DNA of 64,000 nucleotides from Gracilibacillus suaedae (GTDB taxonomy: Bacteria > Bacillota > Bacilli > Bacillales > Amphibacillaceae), in assembly GCF_017599345.1 (NCBI RefSeq), contig NZ_JAGFVL010000006.1:1-64000 (forward strand). The letters run 5' to 3'. Under the pieces are notes generated by a model, which saw only the letters and a program-made list of their open reading frames with translations, did no database searches and was not told the origin of the DNA. Positions 46,480 through 54,166 of the stretch are shown here, piece after piece. A program made the position numbers and the translations under genes. Every line of letters starts with the position of its first letter. Position 1 is the first letter of the stretch.

Positions 46480-46932
46480 ATCAGAGTAAAAACCACGCCA
46501 CTTCTAATTGATTTTGCGCCGACGTTATTAGATGCAGCTGGTATTGATGTACCAGAAGAACTGTCAGGAAGATCCTTTTTACCGTTAGTTACGAATAAAG
46601 CTACAGATTGGCAAAATGAAGTCTATATTCAAATTAGTGAATCACAAGTAGGCAGAGTAATCAGAACCCAAAGGTGGAAGTATAGTGTTTCCAATAAGTC
46701 AATCGATCCGGTTACCGTATACCAAGAAGAATTTTTATATGATTTGGAAGCAGATCCTTATGAATTAACTAATTTAATCGAGCTTAAATCACACAGAGAG
46801 GTCAAAGAATATTTGCGTGAGAGATTATTAGACTACATTCGGAGAGTAGAAGGAGAAACACCAGAAATTAGAAGTGCTGCTGAAGTGGAAAGTGGTCAGC
46901 GGAAGGTGTTGCCGGCGGACATGGGTTATTAA
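46480..46932 (+). pseudogene. C-terminal remnant of a sulfatase
   Basis: The open frame from 46480 reads PLLIDFAPTLLDAAGIDVPE, then ELSGRSFLPLV, RTQRWKYSV and FLYDLEADPYELTNLIE, the standard end of arylsulfatases of the alkaline phosphatase superfamily. The N-terminal catalytic part (CxPSR motif) is absent; the frame starts right after the pectate lyase stop. A deletion or recombination joined the two. No start or ribosome binding site; not functional. Confidence 0.85.
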
Positions 46933-47019
46933 TCAATTATATTGATAATGTTAATTTCTTTTGTTCCAGGATACCATATGATAGAAAAATGAAATCACAA
47001 GTACAAGATTGTAAAAAAT

Positions 47020-47076
47020 AGTATCTGTCATTAAGTAAAAATAATGAAGCATTTTGTTGAATGACAGATACTTTTT
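47020..47076 (+). terminator. Terminator after the lyase/sulfatase-remnant region
   Basis: AGTATCTGTCATT (47020-47032) and AATGACAGATACT (47060-47072) form a perfect 13-bp stem followed by TTTTT. Confidence 0.8.
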
Positions 47077-47144
47077 GCAATTTAAGCTATATTGCAACCT
47101 GTTCATGAGACAGTTTAATGTGGTTTAAATTTAACCTTATTGAT

Positions 47145-47450
47145 TTAGCTAGAGGTGTAAATGACTTTTCCAAATTCGTCTATATGCTCTCGTAATAGTT
47201 GATTTTCTAATTGGTCATAATGAACAATATCGAAGAAATAAGGAAGTGGATATCTTTCTTCCAATAGGTCATGTAATTGTAATAATGTAGATTGACTGAT
47301 ATGATCTCCAACTACAGCTAGATCTATATCAGATCCTTTTTTATAATTTCCTACTGCTCTGCTACCAAAAATGATTGCTTGCTCTATCTCGGGGTGTTGT
47401 TTTAATGCTGCTATTATACATTGTTGATCTCTTTCCAATAAACCAAACAT
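47145..47450 (-). CDS. MNT-type nucleotidyltransferase (HEPN/MNT antitoxin)
   Basis: A 101-aa minimal nucleotidyltransferase. The active-site motif IFGSRAVGNYKKGSDIDLAV has the GS pair at 29-30 and acidic residues D41 and D43; a further Asp is in FFDIVHYD. Proteins of this type act as antitoxins that AMPylate the HEPN RNase encoded beside them. ATG 47450 lies 37 bases inside the upstream HEPN remnant. The motif is intact, but its toxin partner is truncated. Confidence 0.8.
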   Translation of the reverse strand: MFGLLERDQQCIIAALKQHPEIEQAIIFGSRAVGNYKKGSDIDLAVVGDHISQSTLLQLHDLLEERYPLPYFFDIVHYDQLENQLLREHIDEFGKVIYTSS

Positions 47451-47692
47451 ATACTATCTTTCCTTTTTAATCGCTCATATAATTGGTGTAATATCGGGAC
47501 AAATTCACTTCTGATTTGTTCGACTAGTTTAATCACTAATTGTTCATCGTAGGTATGAGTAGTTATGTTTCTGTGAGCGAGTGCATCAATCCAAGTATGC
47601 CCAATATCAATTAGTTCAATGATATGTATTTTCTGTATATACTTCATCACTTTCCTCTTGTTCATTCTCACTATCATTGCTACATTTATCAT
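47414..47692 (-). pseudogene. Truncated HEPN-domain (nucleotidyltransferase substrate-binding) protein
   Basis: The frame encodes the C-terminal two thirds of an HI0074-type HEPN protein: ELIDIGHTWIDALAHRN, then TTHTYDE with the RNase motif R41-X4-H46, and helix VIKLVEQIRSEFVPILHQLY. The usual N-terminal helices (about 50 residues) are missing, the first codons look foreign and no ribosome binding site is evident. Probably a broken toxin; a short functional form cannot be excluded. Confidence 0.65.
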
Positions 47693-47740
47693 TAACTGAG
47701 TTTTATATACATATATTCCACTTTATCAACTGTTGTATCA

Positions 47741-47785
47741 AAAATACCTTTGATACAACAGCTTCTGCCTATCAAAGGTATTTTG
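47741..47785 (-). terminator. Terminator of cvfB with alternative fold
   Basis: On the minus strand AAAATACCTTTGATA (47784-47770) pairs with TATCAAAGGTATTTT (47755-47741). The segment CTGTTGTATCAAA (47761-47749) can instead pair with TTTGATACAACAG (47742-47730), so two exclusive hairpins exist. Confidence 0.55.
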
Positions 47786-47842
47786 ATTATTTGACTTAAG
47801 ATGCCGATCTTATATGGCAGAAAAATCTTGAGACAAGCGCTG

Positions 47843-48691
47843 TTACTTAGCGATCAAGTAAGTTTTTCCATCACGCTGTTCAATTTTCCTTTCTTTCATT
47901 AACTTGCCAAGTGCACGTTTGAATGCTGCTTTACTAATGTTAAATGTATCGCGGATATCTTCAGGATCACTTTTATCGGAAAACGGAATCACGCCACCAC
48001 TTTCTTCTAAATTTGCCAATATTGCATCAGCATCTTCACCCATACTGTGCTGTTTTAATGGGCGTAGTGATACATTTAATGTTCCGTCATGCTTCACTTC
48101 AATTACGCGCCCCTCTACTAGTTCACCTAGCCGTGGTTCTTCTTTCCGCTCGGTGTGATGGATAAACCCACGATATCCCTCTTCTGTAATGCATACAGCA
48201 CCTTCTCTATCTGTCCGATAGATGCGACCACTAATGGTTTTATTTAACAAACCATCCGGTGCAAATTCAAATTTCCTTTCCAAAACTCCTTCTGTTGCAG
48301 GAATTGCGAGAAGGCGTCCTTTACGATCTTTTCCTAATGTAACATAAAGCTTGTCGCCTACTATTGGCCATACGTCTTCAAACAATGGCAGATCATCTTT
48401 TGATACGAGAATTTCTTTTGATGTTCCAATGTCAACAAATACACCCAAGTGCGTTAATACCGCCACAACTTCTGCCCAGTCGTACGTATCGATTTGAACA
48501 GTTGGTAGTTGTGTAGTTGCAACAGTTTGTCCTTTTTTATCTAGGTAAAGAAAAACATCAACAGGTTGTCCGGCTTCACGTTCTGAGTCTGTTTCATTAT
48601 GGTGTAAGAGTATATCGTCTTCTAAAACATAGCCGGTATCGATTTTTCTTAGTACCTCCAACGTTTGGATCGTACCTATTTGCTTATTCAT
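47843..48691 (-). CDS. cvfB: CvfB/YitL-type S1 RNA-binding protein
   Basis: A 282-aa cytoplasmic RNA-binding protein with three S1-like modules and a C-terminal winged helix (FNISKAAFKRALGKLMKERKI). Characteristic are TGYVLEDDILLHHNET near the N-terminus and the central GYRGFIHHTER. CvfB of Staphylococcus aureus influences virulence gene expression; the B. subtilis homologue is YitL. ATG 48691 has AAGAAGGTC upstream. The gene has an unusual 320-base leader with promoter, compact RNA folds and a strong intrinsic terminator only 36 bases before the start codon. Confidence 0.88.
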   Translation of the reverse strand: MNKQIGTIQTLEVLRKIDTGYVLEDDILLHHNETDSEREAGQPVDVFLYLDKKGQTVATTQLPTVQIDTYDWAEVVAVLTHLGVFVDIGTSKEILVSKDDLPLFEDVWPIVGDKLYVTLGKDRKGRLLAIPATEGVLERKFEFAPDGLLNKTISGRIYRTDREGAVCITEEGYRGFIHHTERKEEPRLGELVEGRVIEVKHDGTLNVSLRPLKQHSMGEDADAILANLEESGGVIPFSDKSDPEDIRDTFNISKAAFKRALGKLMKERKIEQRDGKTYLIAK

Positions 48692-48726
48692 TTCAAGACC
48701 TTCTTTCTTCAGTTATATGTATTGGA

Positions 48727-48760
48727 AAAGGGGTACTCTTACTATTAAGAGTACCCCTTT
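48727..48760 (-). terminator. Strong terminator inside the cvfB leader
   Basis: Perfect 15-bp arms AAAGGGGTACTCTTA (48727-48741) and TAAGAGTACCCCTTT (48746-48760), four-base loop, TTTT on the minus strand. It would end the upstream RNA before cvfB unless read through. Confidence 0.75.
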
Positions 48761-48766
48761 GATTTC

Positions 48767-49009
48767 TAAAGTAACACATAAGATTTTTTATTTTTTAATA
48801 TCCCTATTTACTAGGGTGGGAAATTTCATTTTTTGAATTTCACTTAACCGCGGTACATGTTCCACTGGGAATTTTCTAACTTAAGCAACATAAGCCCTAC
48901 CTGCTCTTACGTCCTTGCGACCCCTTAGTCGCGCCAGTGTGAATAAGCATCTTCGAAAAACTTTCCATAGAATGCCAGATACACTTATTTGTTACTTCAC
49001 TTTGTTAAC
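48767..49009 (-). ncRNA. Structured leader or small RNA ahead of cvfB
   Basis: About 240 bases transcribed from the promoter at 49044. The minus strand contains GCGAC / GTCGC closing TAAGGG, an enclosing ACTGG / CCAGT pair, the stretch GAGCAGGTAGGGCTTATG, and near the end GGAACATGTACCGCGG and TTAAGTGAAATTC. No open reading frame. It resembles the ends of IS200/IS605 (TnpB) elements that encode omega RNA, as far as memory allows, but no tnpB is present. It may instead be a cis-regulator of cvfB. Confidence 0.45.
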
Positions 49010-49015
49010 TTAACT

Positions 49016-49044
49016 ATAATCTCACAAATAAATAGGAATGTCAA
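49016..49044 (-). promoter_or_regulatory. SigA promoter of the structured RNA/cvfB
   Basis: Minus-strand TTGACA (49044-49039), 17-base spacer, GATTAT (49021-49016). Confidence 0.7.
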
Positions 49045-49264
49045 CTACTTAAATCCGTTTTCTCGGGTCTATGTCTATATTTTATGATTCTTTAGTAGCC
49101 TTTCTTCGCTGCTATTTTATCACAGGCGATAACCAATCCTTTCATTAGTGGAAGTCTTACTTTTCTTGCAAATTCGCCTATTTTCGACGTTTTATGGACA
49201 ATCATGGATTCCAAAACCCTCAGATACTCATAGCTTGTAGAAAAAGTAGAAATGAGGGGATAAT

Positions 49265-50593
49265 TTGTTTGGATATTCTATGATTCAGACGGTACGTAAC
49301 CATGCGAGTAAACTGGATCGTCCTTTGCGTGATGAATTAATTAATTTATATCGTCCTTTTAAATATACACCGTGTTTTTTGCATCGATTAGCTGAGAAAA
49401 GGTTAAAGCGAAAGAAAAAGCTGTCGGTTATTGTTCAGTTTCATCCAGAGGCTTTTGAATCGGGCTGTCATCAAATAGAAGAGATTACCAAAAAATATAG
49501 GAAAAATAAATTATATCATTATCATTCAAGAATTACCTGTTGTTCCGCTGATATGACCCCTGACAGCTTGGATGAGATACTATCGAAATGTAAGCATATC
49601 AAAAAGATTTATAAGAATAAAGAAGTTCACGCTTTATTAGATGTTGCGGTTGAATCAGCCAACGCGAAACAAGTAGTTCGAAATAATACAACATTAACTG
49701 GACAAGGGACCAAAATTGCAATAGTTGATACAGGGGTATATCCTCATCAAGATTTAACAGGGAGAATCACTGATTTTGTGGATTTTGTCAATAATCGCTC
49801 TGAACCATATGATGATAACGGTCATGGAACACATTGCGCAGGAGATGCAGCTGGTAATGGTTCTGCTTCTTCTGGAGCTTACGCAGGACCAGCTCCAGAA
49901 GCAAACATTGCAGGTGTAAAAGTATTGAATAATGGAGGATCTGGTACTTTAGATACGATTATCCAAGGTGTTGAATGGTGTATCCAATATAATGAAAATA
50001 ATCCGGATACTCCGATTGACATCATGAGTATGTCCCTCGGAACAGAGCCACAGGATTATGGAGAAGAAGATCGGGATCCATTGGTTCAAATTGTAGAGGA
50101 AGCATGGAGGAATGGGATTACTGTCTGTGTTGCAGCTGGTAATAGCGGACCTGACCCACAAACTATTTCAAGTCCAGGTCTGAGTGATCGTGTTATTACC
50201 GTCGGAGCATTAGATGATCGTGATACCGCAGATACTCGCGGAGATGATGACGTAGCAAGTTTCTCCAGTAGAGGGCCAACGATTTATGGTGAAGTAAAAC
50301 CAGATATTCTAGCACCTGGTGTAGATATTATATCATTGCGTTCTCCAAATTCTTATATGGATAGACTGCAAAAATCAAGTCGTGTCGGAGAGGATTACTT
50401 TACCATGTCAGGTACGTCGATGGCGACACCAATATGTGCTGGAGTTGTTAGTTTGATGAAGCAACAGAACCCAGAATTAACACCTGAAGAGATAAAAGAA
50501 TTATTGAAAAACGGAGTGGATTTGTGGGAAGACCGTGATAGTAACATCTATGGTGCTGGTTATATCAACGCAGAAAACTCTATACCACAGTAG
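49265..50593 (+). CDS. aprX: Subtilisin-like serine protease AprX
   Basis: A 442-aa S8 protease with no signal peptide, the same length as I recall for B. subtilis AprX and very similar throughout (NPDTPIDIMSMSLG, YFTMSGTSMATPICAG). Catalytic residues are D155 (VDTGVYP), H187 (NGHGTHCAG) and S385 (GTSMATP), with oxyanion N293 (AAGNSGP). AprX is an intracellular protease of late stationary phase in B. subtilis. TTG 49265 follows GAGGGGA and gives the MFGYSMIQ start of the family. Single gene with its own terminator. Confidence 0.95.
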   Translation: MFGYSMIQTVRNHASKLDRPLRDELINLYRPFKYTPCFLHRLAEKRLKRKKKLSVIVQFHPEAFESGCHQIEEITKKYRKNKLYHYHSRITCCSADMTPDSLDEILSKCKHIKKIYKNKEVHALLDVAVESANAKQVVRNNTTLTGQGTKIAIVDTGVYPHQDLTGRITDFVDFVNNRSEPYDDNGHGTHCAGDAAGNGSASSGAYAGPAPEANIAGVKVLNNGGSGTLDTIIQGVEWCIQYNENNPDTPIDIMSMSLGTEPQDYGEEDRDPLVQIVEEAWRNGITVCVAAGNSGPDPQTISSPGLSDRVITVGALDDRDTADTRGDDDVASFSSRGPTIYGEVKPDILAPGVDIISLRSPNSYMDRLQKSSRVGEDYFTMSGTSMATPICAGVVSLMKQQNPELTPEEIKELLKNGVDLWEDRDSNIYGAGYINAENSIPQ

Positions 50594-50656
50594 AAGTTGA
50601 AGTGGAGCGGTAAATGGGGACATGCCGCTTTTAGATGAATGAAATGAATTAAAAAG

Positions 50657-50701
50657 GCTACCATCTCGAGTTATCATTTTATATCTCGGGTGGTAGCTTT
50701 T
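50657..50701 (+). terminator. Terminator of aprX
   Basis: GCTACCATCTCGAG (50657-50670) pairs with CTCGGGTGGTAGC (50685-50697) with a bulge, followed by TTTT. Confidence 0.75.
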
Positions 50702-50846
50702 CATCATTGATAGTAGAACAATTCTTATTCTCTAACATATGCTTTATTAAGGTCATTAACAACCTGATAAGAGTTTTCTAACCATCAGTGAGGGGCAAAT
50801 AAGCCGTTGTGATGGAATTTCTAAAGTGTGAGAATGGGGCGTAAGT

Positions 50847-51284
50847 ATGATTAGAAAGGCAACGAATAGAGAAGTGCAGTTTATTCTATCCAAAGCGAAG
50901 GATGCAGCAAATGAAGGTACGCTATCTAAAAAAGCTATAAGTCAGGAACAGGCCGTGCAAATGGCGTTATTGACACTTGAGCAAAACGGATATTATTTAG
51001 TATATGAAAATGTGAATCGAGATATTGCCGGGTGGATTCTATTGGGAGAAAATATAGATTACATCACAAATTTACCCCATGCATTTATTTTTGAACTGTA
51101 TGTTTTACCCAAATACCGGAATTTAGGGATAGCTAAGCAATTATTACAAGCTTCGATAATGGAAAGTAAGCTTTATGGTTTTAAAGAAATTCGTCTCAAC
51201 GTATTTGCTAATAACTTCGCAAAAGAAATATATAATCGAGTCGGTTTTCAAGATTTGAATACAATTATGTATAAAAATCTGTAG
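50847..51284 (+). CDS. GNAT-family N-acetyltransferase
   Basis: A 145-aa acetyltransferase. The acetyl-CoA binding region is ELYVLPKYRNLGIAKQLLQ (the Q/RxxGxG/A motif as KYRNLGIA, about residues 91-104), followed by IRLNVFANNFAKEIYNRVGF, the usual C-terminal motif. ATG 50847 has GGGGCGT upstream. Substrate unknown; small-molecule or protein N-acetylation are both possible. Confidence 0.85.
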   Translation: MIRKATNREVQFILSKAKDAANEGTLSKKAISQEQAVQMALLTLEQNGYYLVYENVNRDIAGWILLGENIDYITNLPHAFIFELYVLPKYRNLGIAKQLLQASIMESKLYGFKEIRLNVFANNFAKEIYNRVGFQDLNTIMYKNL

Positions 51285-52027
51285 TTAATGACAACTGAAA
51301 TTGATGCAGCAATTGAAACTACTGTTTATTACGGTTCTAAACGTCTGTAAGCTACGTATTTTATGTTTCAAGTAGTTTAGGGATAACAGACGCTAATACT
51401 CTAATAAGTCTCGCTAATGATCAGTGGGGATGAAGCCCTCACTGATCATAGTTTATATGTTGACTTTGCATTAACTACAACTGTTGAAGAGGCTACTAAA
51501 CATAAATGGGTATTAGAAGATGAGCTATCATCTAGTGAATAAATGATGATAACGTAGAAGAGTGTCTTCAATTGGAATATCAATTATTATCGAAACTATA
51601 TTCACCAGACCAATGGCTATGTAGCATTCTATAGTTATAAAATGTTGTAATAGAGAAGTAAGCCTTTGTGCAGGAAGGGAGTATTATCGTGAAGAAACTT
51701 ATGTTAGATTCAAAAGAATTTAAGAGAATGATTTATAATGTACATATCCAATAGCTTCATTTATATTCTCCCTTCAAGTGCTCGAAAAAGCATGGAAAAA
51801 TGGATAGGTACAACCTAATTAAAAAATGTTAAATTTCTTTGGAGGGTTATTCTGTTAGGTTTATCTGTAACCGACTTTACCATCGCTTCTAAATAAGCTT
51901 CCCTATCATTCTGTCATATTCCAATTATATCCAATAGTCTAAATCTATCGCATGGAGGAAGATTCGAATAGTTCTTCCATTAATCCATCATAAAGAGCCT
52001 TATTACAAAATTACTACTAAGGTACTA
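51285..52027. other. Long stretch without a supported gene
   Basis: Holds hairpin element B (51341-51455). Downstream frames such as LTTTVEEATKHKWVLEDE (up to 51541) and a 21-codon frame from GTG 51689 with AAGGGAG ahead of it look like scraps of lost genes. An imperfect dyad TGGAGGAAGATTCGAA near 51955 was noted. Nothing named. Confidence 0.4.
51341..51455 (+). repeat. Hairpin-rich element, copy B
   Basis: GTCTGT (51343-51348) / ACAGAC (51386-51391) as outer stem, then GCTAATACTC and GTCTCGCTAATG as in copy A, and a strong hairpin TGATCAGTG (51418-51426) / CACTGATCA (51440-51448) with a loop GGGATGAAGCCCT. The end is more decayed than in copies A and C. Confidence 0.55.
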
Positions 52028-52450
52028 TTAGTATTTCGGTTCTATAATCGGCAGTGGGCGATTGACAAGTTTAGGAGGGAGTGGCGTTATGATGCAAAAG
52101 CAAGATAAATCAACCATTATACGTTGATCTGTTTTTTTTATTGAATAAACATCTTGCATACAATCGGTAATACATCCATCCATATCGTAGGCTTTTAGTA
52201 AAGTTAAGCTGGCACAACAACGATCACTTTCAATATCTTCTATTCTAAATATTGATGTAGAAAAGCACTCATTCTCTTCAACTCCGAATACCCGAAAGCT
52301 GCATAGATGAGAGTTAGTTAACATAAACGGAATAGTATCCATACCATGAGGATTACAAACAAATTGATAGGATTCACCAGCTAATTGCTTTTGTTCTTTC
52401 AAGAGCTTTTCCAAGCTATTACATATGCAGTTTTTTCTTTTACAGCTCAT
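52028..52450 (-). CDS. CotY/CotZ-family spore coat protein
   Basis: A 140-aa Cys-rich protein (11 Cys) of the CotY/CotZ/ExsY group that forms the outer coat or exosporium. Visible hallmarks are MSCKRKNCIC at the start, DTIPFMLTNSHLCSFRVFG, STSIFRIEDI, CCASLTLLKAYD and the C-terminal VDLSCFCII. Cysteines allow disulfide cross-linking of the coat. AAGGAGGG precedes ATG 52450. Neighbour of three ATP-grasp genes, so probably a forespore/mother-cell late-sporulation cluster. Confidence 0.8.
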   Translation of the reverse strand: MSCKRKNCICNSLEKLLKEQKQLAGESYQFVCNPHGMDTIPFMLTNSHLCSFRVFGVEENECFSTSIFRIEDIESDRCCASLTLLKAYDMDGCITDCMQDVYSIKKTDQRIMVDLSCFCIITPLPPKLVNRPLPIIEPKY

Positions 52451-52523
52451 GCTTTACCCTCCTTACTTGTTTAGTTTACTAATATTCTATTTTTGGAAAT
52501 TGGTGTGGGTTTTTGTTGCAATA

Positions 52524-53756
52524 TTATTCATCTAGTGGCTGTAAGTAAAATCGAATTTGACTGGCTGCATGAATGGCAATCGCTTTTGCTTCCCCTTTCG
52601 TATTGCCTTCCGACATGACATATCCGTAACGGTTCCCCATAGAACGTGGCGGAAATAAGAGTTGACCTTTTCGTGGTTTTATAAAAACATCTAAAACACC
52701 ATTATGCTTTTTGGCACGATTTTTACCTGTAACTTTTAATAAATTTCCCACAGAATGAACAATAATATAGTGTGTATATATACATTTTTCAAATGCCTTT
52801 GTTAGATCTGGAGCTTTCCCTAAGTATAGTCGAATTGTTTGTTCAACTAAGTTAATTCCATAAGCTTCTTCAATCATACGGTTCATGGCTCCACCTGAAA
52901 TTCTCGGATTGGTTTCAATCAGTTTCCATTCTTCATTAACGTGCCGTAACTCTATATGACAAGCTCCATTTTCCATTTCAAAATCCGTTACCACCCGTTT
53001 TACTGTCTTGATTAATCCATCAAAAGTCGAAGGTTCAATCTCTGAAGATATACTGTAACCAGTAATAATAAATCGCTCACCAATGGTAATATCTTGTTCG
53101 ATAACAGCAACAATATGAATTTCCCCTTTATGAACGATGACTTCAACCAAATATTGCGGCCCAATGATGTATTCTTCAATCAGTACCGGTTGATTGGGAT
53201 AAATTTTTCGCAAGGATCTTATTCCTTGCTTTAACTCCTTTTTATTATTAACTAAAACGACATCTTTTGAGCCTGTGGACTTTGGAGATTTTATAATAAG
53301 TGGAAGTTCTTCCTTATATGCCTCAATCCAATTATCTACTGAATCATCTTCATTTAGTTCAATAAATGAAGGGGTGTATTCCTTTTCTCGTAATAACCGT
53401 CTTGTTAACATTTTATCTTCCATTGCTTTGACAGCATCTAATGAAATAGGATTCGTCTTACAGAATTCTTTAGATAACTGAGAGGCTAAGTATACATAAG
53501 AATCAATAAAGCTAGTAATGCAATGAATTTCTAAGCCTTCATTTATCTTTTTGATTACTAACTCCCGCATTTTTTCTCTATTTGTGAGATTAACAATGAG
53601 AATTTCATCTATATCTGGAAACTCTTCTCTTTGATTTAAAAATTTCTTTCGTCTTGTAAACAGCACAACAGAATAACCTAAACGCTTCGCTGCCTTTATT
53701 GCTTCCCGGCTCGATCCCGATTTATTTGTATCTAGAAAAATGATAGCTTTCTCCAT
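52524..53756 (-). CDS. ATP-grasp ligase-like protein (copy 1 of a divergent pair)
   Basis: A 410-aa protein. Residues 1-110 form a Rossmann-like N-terminal domain (TNKSGSSREAIKAAKRLGY), 110-300 an ATP-grasp fold (LPLIIKSPKSTGSKDVVLV, VLIEEYIIGPQYLVEVIV, WKLIETNPRISGG as the metal/ATP site) and a C-terminal lid with FIKPRKGQLLFPPRSMGNRYGYV. Such enzymes join a carboxylate to an amine with ATP. ATG 53756 fits AGAGGG and the paralogue's start; GTG 53768 touches that site and is rejected. About half identical to the gene at 54167, which is divergent. Beside a spore coat gene; substrate unknown. Confidence 0.8.
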   Translation of the reverse strand: MEKAIIFLDTNKSGSSREAIKAAKRLGYSVVLFTRRKKFLNQREEFPDIDEILIVNLTNREKMRELVIKKINEGLEIHCITSFIDSYVYLASQLSKEFCKTNPISLDAVKAMEDKMLTRRLLREKEYTPSFIELNEDDSVDNWIEAYKEELPLIIKSPKSTGSKDVVLVNNKKELKQGIRSLRKIYPNQPVLIEEYIIGPQYLVEVIVHKGEIHIVAVIEQDITIGERFIITGYSISSEIEPSTFDGLIKTVKRVVTDFEMENGACHIELRHVNEEWKLIETNPRISGGAMNRMIEEAYGINLVEQTIRLYLGKAPDLTKAFEKCIYTHYIIVHSVGNLLKVTGKNRAKKHNGVLDVFIKPRKGQLLFPPRSMGNRYGYVMSEGNTKGEAKAIAIHAASQIRFYLQPLDE

Positions 53757-53805
53757 CTTACCGAACACCCTCTCAGCAAATAACTACATCCATTTATCGT
53801 AGTGT

Positions 53806-53950
53806 AACTGGCTGTAAGACTCCCACTTCAAGAAATAAGGGAACACGTCATGTCTAAGTGGGAGATCCAACAGCCAGTAACGGCCCGATTGGTTCAACTA
53901 ACGTTCAGTGCGGGATGGAAAAAACCCCCACTGAACGAAGTTTCACTTTA
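53806..53950 (+). repeat. Hairpin-rich element, copy C
   Basis: ACTGGCTGT (53807-53815) / ACAGCCAGT (53870-53878) as outer stem, inner hairpin CTCCCACTT / AAGTGGGAG (53820-53864), then GGTTCAACTAACG, a hairpin CGTTCAGTG (53902-53910) / CACTGAACG (53929-53937), and the end GTTTCACTTTA. Best preserved of the three copies; it lies between the divergent ATP-grasp genes. Confidence 0.6.
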
Positions 53951-54166
53951 TATTTAATATATTATGCAATAACAACTTAACGTGTATTTTATATAAAAAT
54001 AATAGATATATGCCTATAGAGAAAAGTGCTAATCAAAAAGCAGCCCCAATAATTAAATTTCATTAACTTTTTGTCGATGAAGAGAACTACCCATACATTT
54101 TAATCAATTTCTAAGTACTATAGTAAAAGTTAACACTATATTTTTAATGAATAGGTGAGTGCAACT

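Noticed and set aside
48820-49009. T-box riboswitch in the cvfB leader
   Set aside because: ACCGCG occurs in a GGAACATGTACCGCGG context, but the T-box core AGGGTGGNACCGCG is not intact and the downstream gene is not an amino-acid gene.
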